A stretch of 64,000 nt of DNA from Pseudomonas viridiflava (GCF_900589395.1 NZ_UUIS01000009.1:1-64000); one strand, 5' to 3'. Positions 18,651 through 28,311 are shown, numbered from the stretch's first letter. Notes: generated by a model from the sequence alone, not told the origin. Numbers and translations: made by a program.

Positions 18651-20024
18651 TCAGCTTACGACCTGATAGCAGGGCACGTACTCGGCACCGCCGGGGAGTT
18701 TCATGCGGTGTTGCTCGACGAAGGCCTGCAGCAGTTTGTCCAGCGGCTGCATGATCGCCGGGTCGCCGTGAATCTGGTACGGGCCGTGTTCTTCGATCAG
18801 GCGGATGCCCTTGTCCTTGACGTTGCCGGCCACGATGCCGGAGAACGCACGGCGCAGGTTGGCGGCCAGTTCGTGGGGCGGCAGTGCATGGCTGAGCTTG
18901 AGCCGGGCCATGTTCTCGTGGGTTGGATCGAACGGGTGCTGGAAGCTTTCGTCGATCTTGAGCAGCCAGTTGAAGTGGAAGGCGTCGTTGCGCTCGCGGC
19001 GGAACTGCTTGACCGCCTTGAGGCCCTGGGCCATCTGCCGCGCCACCTCCGACGGGTTGTCGATGATGATCTGGTAGTGACGGCGGGCATCCTCGCCCAG
19101 GGTCGCCTGCACGAAGGCATCCAGCTGGCGCAGGTAGGGCTCGGTGCTTTTCGGGCCGGTGAGGATGACCGGGAAGGGCAGGTCCTGGTTGGCCGGGTGC
19201 ATGAGGATGCCCAGCAGGTACAGGAACTCTTCGGCCGTGCCGGCGCCGCCGGGGAAGATGATGATGCCGTGGCCAACGCGCACGAAGGCCTCGAGGCGCT
19301 TTTCGATGTCCGGCAGGATCACCAGTTCGTTGACAATCGGGTTCGGTGCCTCGGCGGCGATGATGCCTGGCTCGGTCAGGCCCAGGTAGCGGCCGCCGTG
19401 GATGCGCTGCTTGGCATGGGCAATGGTGGCGCCCTTCATCGGGCCCTTCATTACGCCAGGACCGCAACCGGTGCAGATGTCCAGGCTGCGCAGGCCCAGT
19501 TCGTGGCCGACCTTCTTGGTGTACTTGTACTCTTCGGTATTGATCGAATGGCCGCCCCAGCACACCACCAGCCTGGGCTCCACGCCCGGGCGCAAGGTGC
19601 GCGCGTTGCGCAGCAGGTGGAACACGTAGTCGGTGATGCCCTGGGAAGTACTCAGGTCGATGCGCTGGCTGTCCAGTTCGCTTTCGGTGTAGACGATGTC
19701 GCGCAGGGCGCTGAACAGCATTTCGCGGGTGCTGGCGATCATTTCGCCATCGACGAAGGCGTCAGCCGGAGCATTGAGCAGCTCCAGGCGCACGCCACGG
19801 TCCTGCTGGTGGATACGCACTTCGAAGCTCTCGTAGGCTTCCAGGATGGTCTTGGCGTTGTCGACATGGGCGCCGGTATTGAGAATGGCCAGGGCGCACT
19901 GGCGAAACAGGGTATAGACACTGCCGGAACCGGCGGCGCTCAGTTGCTGCACTTCACGCTGGGACAGTGTTTCAAGGCTGCCCTTGGGGCTGACCGAGGC
20001 ATTAATCACGTTTCTTGGGATCAT
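18651..20024 (-). CDS. ppnN: Pyrimidine/purine nucleotide 5'-monophosphate nucleosidase PpnN (LOG family)
   Basis: Cytosolic enzyme cleaving nucleoside monophosphates to base and ribose 5-phosphate; the E. coli homologue (YgdH) is activated by (p)ppGpp. 457 residues. The LOG-family nucleotide/active-site motif PGGAGTAEE is at 258-266, and CTGCGPGVMKGPMKG at about 184-198. Start: ATG at 20024 (MIPRNVINASVSPKG) matches the family N-terminus; an ATG 12 bases earlier is possible. It stands alone, with a 342-bp divergent region towards the SH3 gene. Confidence 0.92.
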   Translation of the reverse strand: MIPRNVINASVSPKGSLETLSQREVQQLSAAGSGSVYTLFRQCALAILNTGAHVDNAKTILEAYESFEVRIHQQDRGVRLELLNAPADAFVDGEMIASTREMLFSALRDIVYTESELDSQRIDLSTSQGITDYVFHLLRNARTLRPGVEPRLVVCWGGHSINTEEYKYTKKVGHELGLRSLDICTGCGPGVMKGPMKGATIAHAKQRIHGGRYLGLTEPGIIAAEAPNPIVNELVILPDIEKRLEAFVRVGHGIIIFPGGAGTAEEFLYLLGILMHPANQDLPFPVILTGPKSTEPYLRQLDAFVQATLGEDARRHYQIIIDNPSEVARQMAQGLKAVKQFRRERNDAFHFNWLLKIDESFQHPFDPTHENMARLKLSHALPPHELAANLRRAFSGIVAGNVKDKGIRLIEEHGPYQIHGDPAIMQPLDKLLQAFVEQHRMKLPGGAEYVPCYQVVS

Positions 20025-20366
20025 TCTATTTTCCATTAGATCGATGCCGTGCAGAGGGCTCGGGGGCCTGGCATCAGGATGGTGAACATCGATGATGCTC
20101 ACGCCTGGCCGGTATTCTTGCTGGCAGCCGGACAGGAAAGCAAACCAAACCATGCGCGAGGACCGATGGCGGGCCGTTACCCTGTCCGATACAGCCAATA
20201 ATGAACCTGAGCCGTTTTGCAGGGTCTGTAGGCTGATGGATTCGCGCCTGCTCTGCAGACCCCGCTTCTAGTGGCACTTGCAGGTCACGGCCCGCCACCT
20301 GATGCCCATCGTGCGCCGGCCCGTTCATCGCGGCCTTTGTTTTATCCAGCCAAGACAGTTATTGCC
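20025..20366. other. Divergent intergenic region, ppnN / SH3 gene
   Basis: 342 bp that should hold both promoters. I see no consensus pair, no repeat and no convincing small gene. Confidence 0.5.
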
Positions 20367-21047
20367 ATGCCTCGTCATTTTTCCGCACTGCGGGCTCCAG
20401 CTTCCGGCCTGTTCTCTCTCGCGACCACGCGCCGCACCCTCAAGCGCGGGCTGTTGATCGGCCTGCTTGGCCTGTTGGCGCCCCAGGCGCTGCAAGCGGC
20501 CGGCAACGACCGCTGGATCAGCGACAGCCTCAATACCTACGTGCGCAGCGGCCCGACCGACGGGCACCGGATCGTCGGCACGCTCAAGTCCGGCCAGAAA
20601 GTCGAACTGCTCGAAAGCCAGGGTGAATACAGCCGGATCCGCGGCGAGGGCGGCAGCACTGTCTGGATTCTCAGCAGTGACTTGCAGGCCGAGCCTGGCC
20701 AGTCCGAGCGCTTGCCGCAACTGACCGGGCAGGTCGCCCAACTGACCGATCAGTTGGCCAAGATCGACGACACCTGGAAGGTTCGTGTACAGGGCATGCA
20801 GGAAACCCTGGATACGCGCAAGGCGCTGGTCGACGAACTGGAGACGCGCAACAAGGACCTCAATGAGCAATTGAGCCAGGCGCAGTCACAACTGCGTGAT
20901 GCCCAGGCGCGCCTGGGCAATGAAAACCAGCAGGCCCTGATGGGCTACATGGTCTACGGCGCCAGTATTGCCGGCGCCGGCTTGCTGGTCGGCCTGATCC
21001 TGCCTTCGTTGACCCGACGCCGCAAACGCAACGATGGCTGGTCATAA
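20367..21047 (+). CDS. TIGR04211-type SH3 domain envelope protein
   Basis: 226 residues: basic N-terminus with a hydrophobic signal segment (about 27-43, LLIGLLGLLAPQALQA). A bacterial SH3 domain follows at about 48-110 (LNTYVRSGPTDGHRIVGTLK; VWILSSDLQ), then a coiled coil at about 115-190, one C-terminal membrane span (about 194-215) and an Arg/Lys-rich tail. This is the architecture of YgiM-like proteins, a family of unclear function in the periplasm/inner membrane. Start ATG at 20367 precedes MPRHFSALRA. Confidence 0.82.
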   Translation: MPRHFSALRAPASGLFSLATTRRTLKRGLLIGLLGLLAPQALQAAGNDRWISDSLNTYVRSGPTDGHRIVGTLKSGQKVELLESQGEYSRIRGEGGSTVWILSSDLQAEPGQSERLPQLTGQVAQLTDQLAKIDDTWKVRVQGMQETLDTRKALVDELETRNKDLNEQLSQAQSQLRDAQARLGNENQQALMGYMVYGASIAGAGLLVGLILPSLTRRRKRNDGWS

Positions 21048-21322
21048 CGCCGTCCCTTTCGCCCTTTGACAGGGTGACCCGGGTCTCTTTTTCAACCGCT
21101 GCGCAGACGCAATGTCTCGCGCAGCGAGATCTGGTTCTATAGTTTCCCCACCTTTGGTCGAAAACCTTCAGGAACATGCAAGCCTGCAGGTTCGACAGGG
21201 TGTGTGGAAAACTGTTTGATGGCACGTTGCCGTTAGCTATCATCTGCGCCCTTGCAACCGACCGAACGTCTGAGCCCAGGCAGTCGAGCACGGCTCTGCA
21301 CTCTTGAATAACAGGATTCTGG
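21048..21322. other. Intergenic region before the response regulator
   Basis: 275 bp with a TATAGT at about 21136 and no other clear signal. I could not assign a full promoter. Confidence 0.4.
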
Positions 21323-22927
21323 ATGCTGGCGTACAACCAAAAAAGCTTTCTGATCGTTGACGACTTTTCCGACTTCCGCAGTTCGGTCAGGTCCATGCTG
21401 CGTGAACTGGGCGTCAAGGAAGTGGATACCGCCGACACCGGCGAGCAGGCCCTGCGCCAGTGCTCGCAAAAACGCTACGACTTCGTCTTGCATGACTTCA
21501 ACCTGGGCGACGGCCGCAAGAATGGCCAGCAGGTGCTTGAAGACCTGATGACCGAGCGCCTGCTCAGCCACGAAAGCGTGTTCATCATGGTGACCGCTGA
21601 AAACAGCCAGGCCATGGTCATGAGCGCGCTGGAGTGGGAGCCCGACGGCTACCTGACCAAGCCGTTCAACCGCGCCGGCCTGTCGCAGCGCCTGGAAAAA
21701 CTGGTGCAGCGCAAGACCCTGCTCAAGCCCATCTTCCAGGCCCTGGACCGTCAGAAGCCGATCGAGGTGCTGACTGCCTGCACCCAACTGATCCAGAAGG
21801 ACCCACGCCTGGCGCCTTTATGCCTGCGCTACAAGGCCACGGCCTTGCGTGACCTGAACCAGTTCGAGCCTTTGCACAAGCTGCTGACCTCGATCATCGA
21901 GGACCGGCCGACGCCCTGGGCGTTCGGCATGCTTGGCAGCCTGCTGCTCAAGCGGGGCAAGACCAGCGAGGCGCTGGCGGTCTATGAACAGGCCACCAAA
22001 GCCTTCCCGATGTTTCCGGCGCTGTTCGATGGCCTGGCCGACGTGCTGATCGCACGTGGCGATGCCAAGCGCGCACAGAGCGTGCTTGAAACCGCGGTGC
22101 GTCTGTCGCCTCTGGCCGTACGCCGCCAGACACTGCTGGGCAAGCTGGCGCTGGACAACAACGACTTCGACAGCGCCTCCAAGGCCTATCGCCAGGCCGT
22201 CAGCCAGGGCCGTCATTCGCGCTTCAAGGACCCGGAAACCAATCTGGGCCTGGCCCAGGCCTTGATCAGCCGCAGCGGCGACATGGGCCTGGATGCCCGT
22301 ACCCGCGTGGAAATCAACCAGGCCCTGGGCGAGGTCGCCAAGGAAAACGCCAGCGACGAGGGCCTGCAAGTGCGTGCCCGACTGATGAAGGCCACCAGCC
22401 TGCAACAGTCAGACCCCGAGACGGCCGGCAAACTGACCGAGCAGGCAGTGGGGCGGCTGGACAAGATGAGCCAGTTTCTCAGCGCCCCGGCGGCCCTGAC
22501 CGTGGCCACCCAACTGGGGCAACTGGGCCAGGCCGCCGCCAGTGCCGGCGTGCTCAAGAGCACGGCAGAAATCTACGGTGACGACCCGCAAGTCATGAAA
22601 AACCTGGCGCGCCTGACCGATGACCCCGAGATCCTGGGCGCCAACAAGGCGGCTGTCGACCTCAATATCCAGGGTGTGCGCTGCTACAAGGCAGGCCAGC
22701 TGGGTGAAGCCCAGGCCTTGTTCCGCCAGGCCCTGGCGTTGCAGCCCAAGAACATCAGCATTGCCTTGAACCTGGCGCAGTCGTTGCTGCACCCCGGACA
22801 GAACCTTGGACCGCAAGCGAACCAGGAATGCCGGGCCTGCCTGACCATGGTCGGCAAGATGCCCGACACTGATCCGCGTTTCGATCGTTATCAGAAACTC
22901 AAAGGAAGGGCATTCGGCGATGAGTGA
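21323..22927 (+). CDS. Response regulator with C-terminal TPR-like repeats
   Basis: 534 residues. The receiver domain (1-125) has acidic pocket Asp13/Asp14, phospho-acceptor Asp58 (LHDFNLGDG), Thr91 and Lys113 (LTKPF), all intact. The rest is helical and contains tetratricopeptide-type repeats (for example EALAVYEQATKAFP and EAQALFRQALALQP near the end), so the output is protein-protein interaction, not DNA binding. It overlaps the following kinase gene by 8 bp, so the two form a cognate pair. The biological input is unknown; the flagellar cluster begins 5 kb further on. Confidence 0.85.
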   Translation: MLAYNQKSFLIVDDFSDFRSSVRSMLRELGVKEVDTADTGEQALRQCSQKRYDFVLHDFNLGDGRKNGQQVLEDLMTERLLSHESVFIMVTAENSQAMVMSALEWEPDGYLTKPFNRAGLSQRLEKLVQRKTLLKPIFQALDRQKPIEVLTACTQLIQKDPRLAPLCLRYKATALRDLNQFEPLHKLLTSIIEDRPTPWAFGMLGSLLLKRGKTSEALAVYEQATKAFPMFPALFDGLADVLIARGDAKRAQSVLETAVRLSPLAVRRQTLLGKLALDNNDFDSASKAYRQAVSQGRHSRFKDPETNLGLAQALISRSGDMGLDARTRVEINQALGEVAKENASDEGLQVRARLMKATSLQQSDPETAGKLTEQAVGRLDKMSQFLSAPAALTVATQLGQLGQAAASAGVLKSTAEIYGDDPQVMKNLARLTDDPEILGANKAAVDLNIQGVRCYKAGQLGEAQALFRQALALQPKNISIALNLAQSLLHPGQNLGPQANQECRACLTMVGKMPDTDPRFDRYQKLKGRAFGDE

Positions 22928-23612
22928 TAAAGAGCAGGGCCTGGATTTTTCCATGGTGATCGCCTCCACCGTGCACGACATGAAGAACTCGCTGGCGACC
23001 CTGACCCGGGCGCACAGCGAGTGGCAGGCGCAGTTGCCGGCCCAGCAGCGCCACACCCCCGAGCATGGCGTGATCGAATACGAATTCGCCAACCTCAATG
23101 GCATGCTGGTGCAACTGCTGGGGCTGTACAAACTGGGCGTCAACCAGTTACCCCTGCGTCCCGACTACCACGAACTCGATGATTTCATCGAGGCGCAACT
23201 GGCCCACCATCAGGAAGTGTTCGAAAGCCGCGGCATCCGTGCCAGTACCGAGATCGACGACCTGATCCCGCTGGGCTTCTTCGACCGCGAACTGATCGGC
23301 TCGGTGGTCAGCAATATCCTGGTCAATGCCATCCGCTTCGCCCGCCAGGCGATTGCCGTCGAGATTGGCGAGCAGGATGGCCAGCTGTGCATCACCATCA
23401 ACGACGACGGCCCGGGTTATCCCGCGCACATGATCGAAAACCAGACCGACTACGTGCAGGGCATCAATGCCTTGAGCGGCAGCACCGGCCTGGGCCTGTA
23501 CTTTGCCTCCCACATTGCCCGGCTGCACCAGCGCAATGGCGTAGAAGGGCGCATCGAAATCGCCAATGGCGGTGGGTTGGGCGGCGGGCGGTTCAGTATT
23601 TTCCTGCCTTGA
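22920..23612 (+). CDS. Soluble minimal histidine kinase
   Basis: 230 residues with no membrane segment and no sensor domain. H box with His19 (STVHDMKNSL), N box Asn132/Asn136 (SNILVNAIRFA), G1 (DDGPGYP, about 162) and G2 (GSTGLGLYFA, 187-196) are all present, so it is a complete but minimal DHp-ATPase kinase. Start ATG at 22920 inside the end of the TPR response regulator gene indicates translational coupling. A signal must come from a partner protein, perhaps via the TPR part of the regulator. Confidence 0.85.
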   Translation: MSDKEQGLDFSMVIASTVHDMKNSLATLTRAHSEWQAQLPAQQRHTPEHGVIEYEFANLNGMLVQLLGLYKLGVNQLPLRPDYHELDDFIEAQLAHHQEVFESRGIRASTEIDDLIPLGFFDRELIGSVVSNILVNAIRFARQAIAVEIGEQDGQLCITINDDGPGYPAHMIENQTDYVQGINALSGSTGLGLYFASHIARLHQRNGVEGRIEIANGGGLGGGRFSIFLP

Positions 23613-23706
23613 TTGCGACACTGTCCTGTACCGCTGCCTGACGGACTCTACAGTTTTAGCGAAGTCGGCCGATCACCAGAGGTGAGCGACCAACAGGAGG
23701 AACGGC

Positions 23707-24573
23707 ATGAATCTACTCATCAATCAGGTCCGGAAAAAACCTGACTTTCGTCACGCGATCTACGCAGGCGATATTTTTCTTGATACGGACCTGAAGATGG
23801 CCGAAGCCTTGTGCGCCTTTGCCAGGGACAGCATCACCCTTGCCTTCGATGGTGAAACCGATCACCAGGCGTTGCACACCAAGATGTCGGTCGAGACATT
23901 CGTCACTCATGTACAGCGCTTGAAAGCACAGTTCACCAATTGCCAGCCGGTCAAGGACATGATTCGCCAGTTCATACTGGAGATCGGCCTGGATCCGGCC
24001 GACTACCTGTTCGATGTACCCAGAATCCGGGTTGTGCCCAACTACGATTACTTGCATGCCGGGGTCAGTTACGCCTACAAGCCGCATCGCGACACCTGGT
24101 ACGGCAGCCCGGAATGCCAGATCAACACCTGGATGCCGGTCTACAGCATCGAGCCTGAGCAGACCATGATGATCAACCCGGCCTATTTTGCCGTGCCGGT
24201 AAAGAATTCGTCGGCCGACTGGAGCCTGGCCCATTGGATCAATGTCCAGCGTCCTCTGGCCACTGCCAATGTCACTGAAGAAGTCCGTGTGCACCCGGTG
24301 CCGCTTGAAGCGTTGTCCACTGCCTCGCAATTGCGCGTGGCAGGCAACTCTGGCGATATGTTGCTGTTCTCCTCCGCGCACCTGCACGGCACGGTGGCCA
24401 ACCACACCGACAAGACACGCTTCAGTGTGGATTTCAGATTGATCCATATCGCTGACCTGTCGGCCGGGCGTGGCGCTGCCAATGTGGACAATCGTGTGCA
24501 GGAAGCCGAAGCCGGTCTTTCCCAATTCTTTTATGCCAGCGATTTTTCGCAATTCAAAGGAATCAACTCATGA
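23707..24573 (+). CDS. Putative Fe(II)/2-oxoglutarate-type dioxygenase
   Basis: 288-residue soluble protein with no family I can name firmly. A possible HxD metal motif is seen at His127-Arg-Asp129 (YKPHRDTWYG), and a distal His225/His227 with Arg238 or Arg244 (HLHGTVANHT..RFSVDFR), the spacing expected for phytanoyl-CoA-hydroxylase-like double-stranded beta-helix enzymes. RBS CAGGAGG before the ATG. It overlaps the next gene, a TylF-type methyltransferase, by ATGA, which suggests hydroxylation and then O-methylation of a shared substrate. Substrate unknown. Confidence 0.6.
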   Translation: MNLLINQVRKKPDFRHAIYAGDIFLDTDLKMAEALCAFARDSITLAFDGETDHQALHTKMSVETFVTHVQRLKAQFTNCQPVKDMIRQFILEIGLDPADYLFDVPRIRVVPNYDYLHAGVSYAYKPHRDTWYGSPECQINTWMPVYSIEPEQTMMINPAYFAVPVKNSSADWSLAHWINVQRPLATANVTEEVRVHPVPLEALSTASQLRVAGNSGDMLLFSSAHLHGTVANHTDKTRFSVDFRLIHIADLSAGRGAANVDNRVQEAEAGLSQFFYASDFSQFKGINS

Positions 24574-25292
24574 CCAAACGTCGCCTGACCGAAGCTGAAG
24601 TCCAATACAACGAAAAGCGCGCCAGTGTTCTCAAGCGCGTTGACTCGCAGTATGTAGCCGATGCGCCGTTTGTGTTTGCCAACCGTATTACCGTGAGCGC
24701 TGCTCTGTCACGCATGGAACTGTTCAAGATGATCCACGACGTGCCCGGCGCGATCATCGAATGCGGGGTCTACAAGGGCAACTCGTTGATGCTTTACATG
24801 CATTTGTCGATGATCCTTGAGCCGTACGCCATCAACCGCTCGATCATCGGGTTCGATACGTTTTCCGGATTCGCCAGCATCGATGCACAGGAAGACCCCA
24901 AAGACATTAACGAGAGCATGTTTTCCGACACCGACGAGTCGCTGATCCAGGACATGATTGACGCCAACGATCTGGTGCGTCCAGTCAATCGGATCCCGCG
25001 TTGCGAAATCATCAAGGGCGACATCATGGAGACGGTGCCTGCATTTCCGAAGACTCGCCCTGACCTGGTGGTGGCGATGCTGATTCTCGATACCGACCTG
25101 TACTCGTCTACCAAAGTGGCACTGGAAACCTTCCTGCCTTACATGCCCAAGGGCGCCATCGTTGTGCTTGATGAAGTCGCCTACCGCAACTTCCCGGGTG
25201 AAACCACTGCGCTGCGTGAAGTGCTTGATCTGAACAAGGTCGAGCTCAAGCGTTTACCGTTCGACTCCAGTGTCGGTTATTTCCGCGTCTGA
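24570..25292 (+). CDS. TylF/MycF-family O-methyltransferase
   Basis: 240-residue SAM-dependent methyltransferase of the macrocin-O-methyltransferase family. SAM motif ECGVYKGNS (64-72), FDTFSGF (95-101), and metal-binding Asp-rich loops ILDTDLYSSTK and VLDEVAYRNFPGET (about 172-208). Members typically methylate sugar hydroxyls using Mg2+. It starts within the stop of the dioxygenase-like gene (ATGA overlap). Its substrate could be a surface sugar; the flagellin glycosylation island lies 22 kb away, but a link is only a hypothesis. Confidence 0.85.
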   Translation: MTKRRLTEAEVQYNEKRASVLKRVDSQYVADAPFVFANRITVSAALSRMELFKMIHDVPGAIIECGVYKGNSLMLYMHLSMILEPYAINRSIIGFDTFSGFASIDAQEDPKDINESMFSDTDESLIQDMIDANDLVRPVNRIPRCEIIKGDIMETVPAFPKTRPDLVVAMLILDTDLYSSTKVALETFLPYMPKGAIVVLDEVAYRNFPGETTALREVLDLNKVELKRLPFDSSVGYFRV

Positions 25293-25418
25293 CCCGCTGC
25301 TGGACACGTCCTGCTGTTGACCGTGCCCGATTTCATTGCAGTGCTTGAAATCCTCGATGCCCGCCGCCTATGGTGTAGGCCTTGCCGCCAGGCGGTTTGA
25401 GTGAACGAAGGATCGAAG

Positions 25419-26762
25419 ATGGCCTGCAATGAGCGCCCTGCCATGACCGAGTGGCTGGACGGGGTGAATGAAGTGGAGTGCGTGACGCCAGACCTCAATG
25501 GCGTGCCACGAGGCAAGGTGATGACCGCCGAGGGATTTCTGGCCGGGCGGCGTCTGCAGATGGCGCGCGGTGTGCTGTTGCAGTGCGTGATGGGTGGGTA
25601 TCCGGCGGCACGCTTCTATGGGAGCGACGACGGTGACCTGGCGCTGGTGGCCGATCCGCAGCAAGTGCATCGCCTGCCCTGGAGCGACACGCCGCGGGCA
25701 CTGGCCATCTGCGCGGCCGACGAGATCGATGGCCAGCCGTGCAGCCTGTCGACCCGCGCGCAGCTCAAAGCCGTAGTGGCGCGCTATGCCGAACGTGGCC
25801 TGGCGCCGGTCGTGGCGACCGAGCTGGAATTCTATGTCTTTGCCCATAACCCCGACCCTGGGCAGCCGTTTGTGCCGCCCACCGGCCTGGATGGGCGTCG
25901 CGAGCAGGGCTTTTCCGCCTTCAGTGTCAGTTCCAATAACGGCTTGCGGCCCTTCTTTGCCGAGGTGCGCGCCTGCATGAGCGCGCTGGGCCTGCCCGTC
26001 GACACGGTAATGCACGAGATGGGCGTCAGCCAGTTCGAGATCAACCTGCTGCATGGCGACCCCTTGTTGCTGGCCGACCAGACGTTCCTGTTCAAGCACC
26101 TGCTCAAGGAAGTGGGGCTCAAGCACGGGCTGACCGTGGTGTGCATGGCCAAGCCGCTGGCGCACGCGGCCGGCAGTTCGATGCACATTCACCAGAGCGT
26201 GGTCGACCGCAGCTCAGGGCGCAACGTGTTCAACGATACCAACGACCAGCCGACCGCTGCGTTCCGGCACTTCATTGGCGGCCAGCAGGCTTGCCTGGCG
26301 GATTTCACCGCCTTGTTCGCGCCGAATGTGAACGCCTACCAGCGGCTGTTCCACCCCTATGCCTCGCCCAACAATGCCTGCTGGTCGCATGACAACCGCG
26401 CCGCCGGCCTGCGCATACCGGCCAGTGCGCCCGAGGCGCGGCGGGTCGAGAATCGCTTGCCGGGCGCGGATGCCAATCCCTACCTGGCCATTGCCGCCAG
26501 CCTGGCCGCGGGCCTCTATGGGATTGAGCATGCATTGGAGCCGACACCGGCCATGCAGGGCGAAATAGAGGTGCCTGAAAGCCTGGCCTTGCCCGACACC
26601 CTGCAATCGGCCCTGCGGCGCTTGGGGCGCAGTGCGCGGGCACGGGAACTGTTCGGCCCGTCGTTCATCGAAGGCTTCATCGCCAGCAAGACCCTGGAGC
26701 TGACCAGCTTTCTGGACGAGATCACGCCTTGGGAGCGACGGGTGCTGGGCAGCCAGATCTGA
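25419..26762 (+). CDS. Glutamine-synthetase-family enzyme (gamma-glutamylpolyamine synthetase type)
   Basis: 447 residues with GS motifs: QFEINLLHGDP (glutamate/ATP site), AGSSMHIHQSV (GxxxHxHxS ATP motif), FAPNVNAYQR, and the C-terminal EVRxR-like ARRVENRLPG. The Tyr-adenylylation region of GlnA is absent, and the sequence resembles PuuA/SpuI-type enzymes that gamma-glutamylate amines such as polyamines or ethanolamine. Start ATG at 25419 has AAGGA 7 bases upstream; a GTG at 25401 is less likely. An MFS transporter follows 77 bp later, perhaps importing the amine. Confidence 0.85.
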   Translation: MACNERPAMTEWLDGVNEVECVTPDLNGVPRGKVMTAEGFLAGRRLQMARGVLLQCVMGGYPAARFYGSDDGDLALVADPQQVHRLPWSDTPRALAICAADEIDGQPCSLSTRAQLKAVVARYAERGLAPVVATELEFYVFAHNPDPGQPFVPPTGLDGRREQGFSAFSVSSNNGLRPFFAEVRACMSALGLPVDTVMHEMGVSQFEINLLHGDPLLLADQTFLFKHLLKEVGLKHGLTVVCMAKPLAHAAGSSMHIHQSVVDRSSGRNVFNDTNDQPTAAFRHFIGGQQACLADFTALFAPNVNAYQRLFHPYASPNNACWSHDNRAAGLRIPASAPEARRVENRLPGADANPYLAIAASLAAGLYGIEHALEPTPAMQGEIEVPESLALPDTLQSALRRLGRSARARELFGPSFIEGFIASKTLELTSFLDEITPWERRVLGSQI

Positions 26763-26839
26763 TTGTGAATCCTGCCGGTTGGCAGGACCCCGGATGTTCG
26801 AACACGCCCTGAGGGCGACTCTTTATTGTCGGGAATACC

Positions 26840-28264
26840 ATGCGCCAAATCTGGAAGTCTTTTCGAGCGCTTTACTTCGCCTCACTCATGATGCTGATCG
26901 GTTCAGGTCTGCTGAGCACCTACCTGGCCTTGCGCCTGGCGGCCGATCAGGTCGACAGCCTGTGGGTGGGTGCGCTGATGGCGGCCAACTATTTCGGCCT
27001 GGTGCTGGGTGGCAAGATCGGTCACCGCCTGATCGGACGGGTAGGGCATATCCGCGCCTACGCCACCTGCGCAGGCATTGTGGGGGCGGCGGTGCTCGGA
27101 CACGGCATGACCGACTGGCTGCCGGCCTGGCTGGGGCTGCGGATGATTGTAGGCCTGGGCATGATGTGCCAGTACATGGTCATCGAAAGCTGGCTCAACG
27201 AGCAGGCCAACGTCAGCCAGCGCGGCATGGTCTTCAGTGGCTACATGATCGCCTCCTACCTGGGGCTGGTGCTCGGCCAGCTGATTCTGGTCGTGCACCC
27301 GCAATTGGGGCCTGAACTGCTGATGCTGGTCGCGATGTGCTTTGCGCTGTGCCTGGTGCCGGTGGCCATGACCCGCAGCATCCACCCCGCACCCATGCAC
27401 CCGGCGCCACTGGCGCCGCTGTTCTTCATCAAGCGTGTCCCGCAGTCGCTGACCACGGTGCTGGGCGCGGGCCTGGGGCTGGGCGCGTTCTACGGCCTGG
27501 CGCCGGTGTATGCGGCCAGCCATGGCTTGTCTACCGAGCAGGTAGGTTTGTTCATGGGCTGCTGCATCATGGCCGGTTTTGTCGTGCAATGGCCGCTGGG
27601 GTTGTTGTCGGACCGTTATGACCGTTCCCAACTGATGCGCGTCTTTGCCGGCCTGTTATGCCTGGCCAGCCTGCCGCTGATCGTGCTCAACGGGGTGCCG
27701 GCAGAGGTGTTGTTCATCATTGGTTTTATCGCTTCCTTGATGCAGTTCAGTCTTTATCCGCTGGCGGTGGCCTTTGCCAACGACCATGTCGAGGCCGAAA
27801 ACCGCGTGTCGCTGACCGCGATGCTGCTGATGACCTATGGCATCGGGGCCAGCATCGGGCCGCTCCTGGCTGGCGTGCTGATGCAGGCGTTCGGCGGCAA
27901 TATGCTGTACGCATTTATCTGCATCACCGCCGGTATTCTGGTGGTACTGATCCGGCCCAAGGCAGTCACGCGTCTGCACGAGGTCGAGAACGCTCCGCTG
28001 CAACACGTGGCCATGCCTGACAGCATGGCCAGCTCACCGTTGGTGGTCGCGCTTGACCCGCGGGTTGACGAGCAGGTGGTGCATGACCAGATGCAGGCCA
28101 CGGCCGAGCCCGTGCCTGAGCCCGTGCCTGAGCCGCAGCCAGAATGGGCACCGGAGCCGGTGTCGCAGGCAGAGGCGGCTGTCGGCCCTGGCCACAGGCA
28201 GGACGCGGAAAAAGAGAGGCGAGAGGAAGAAGAACTGGACAAGCCCTACGGCGGATGCCCGTAG
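26840..28264 (+). CDS. MFS transporter with acidic Pro/Glu-rich C-terminal tail
   Basis: 474 residues. The first ~390 form a 12-TM MFS protein of the YcaD-like type (MMLIGSGLLSTYLALRL at the N-terminus; IVFHIG-like helices). After the last span, about 80 cytoplasmic residues include PEPVPEPVPEPQPEWAPEP and end in a charged KERREEEELDKP segment. The tail is low-complexity and probably a recent extension by repeat slippage. It is co-oriented with the GS-family gene. Substrate unknown. Confidence 0.8.
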   Translation: MRQIWKSFRALYFASLMMLIGSGLLSTYLALRLAADQVDSLWVGALMAANYFGLVLGGKIGHRLIGRVGHIRAYATCAGIVGAAVLGHGMTDWLPAWLGLRMIVGLGMMCQYMVIESWLNEQANVSQRGMVFSGYMIASYLGLVLGQLILVVHPQLGPELLMLVAMCFALCLVPVAMTRSIHPAPMHPAPLAPLFFIKRVPQSLTTVLGAGLGLGAFYGLAPVYAASHGLSTEQVGLFMGCCIMAGFVVQWPLGLLSDRYDRSQLMRVFAGLLCLASLPLIVLNGVPAEVLFIIGFIASLMQFSLYPLAVAFANDHVEAENRVSLTAMLLMTYGIGASIGPLLAGVLMQAFGGNMLYAFICITAGILVVLIRPKAVTRLHEVENAPLQHVAMPDSMASSPLVVALDPRVDEQVVHDQMQATAEPVPEPVPEPQPEWAPEPVSQAEAAVGPGHRQDAEKERREEEELDKPYGGCP

Positions 28265-28311
28265 GACGCAACCCAGGCCGCTCCGTGTCATGCACGGTGC
28301 GGCCTTGCCGG

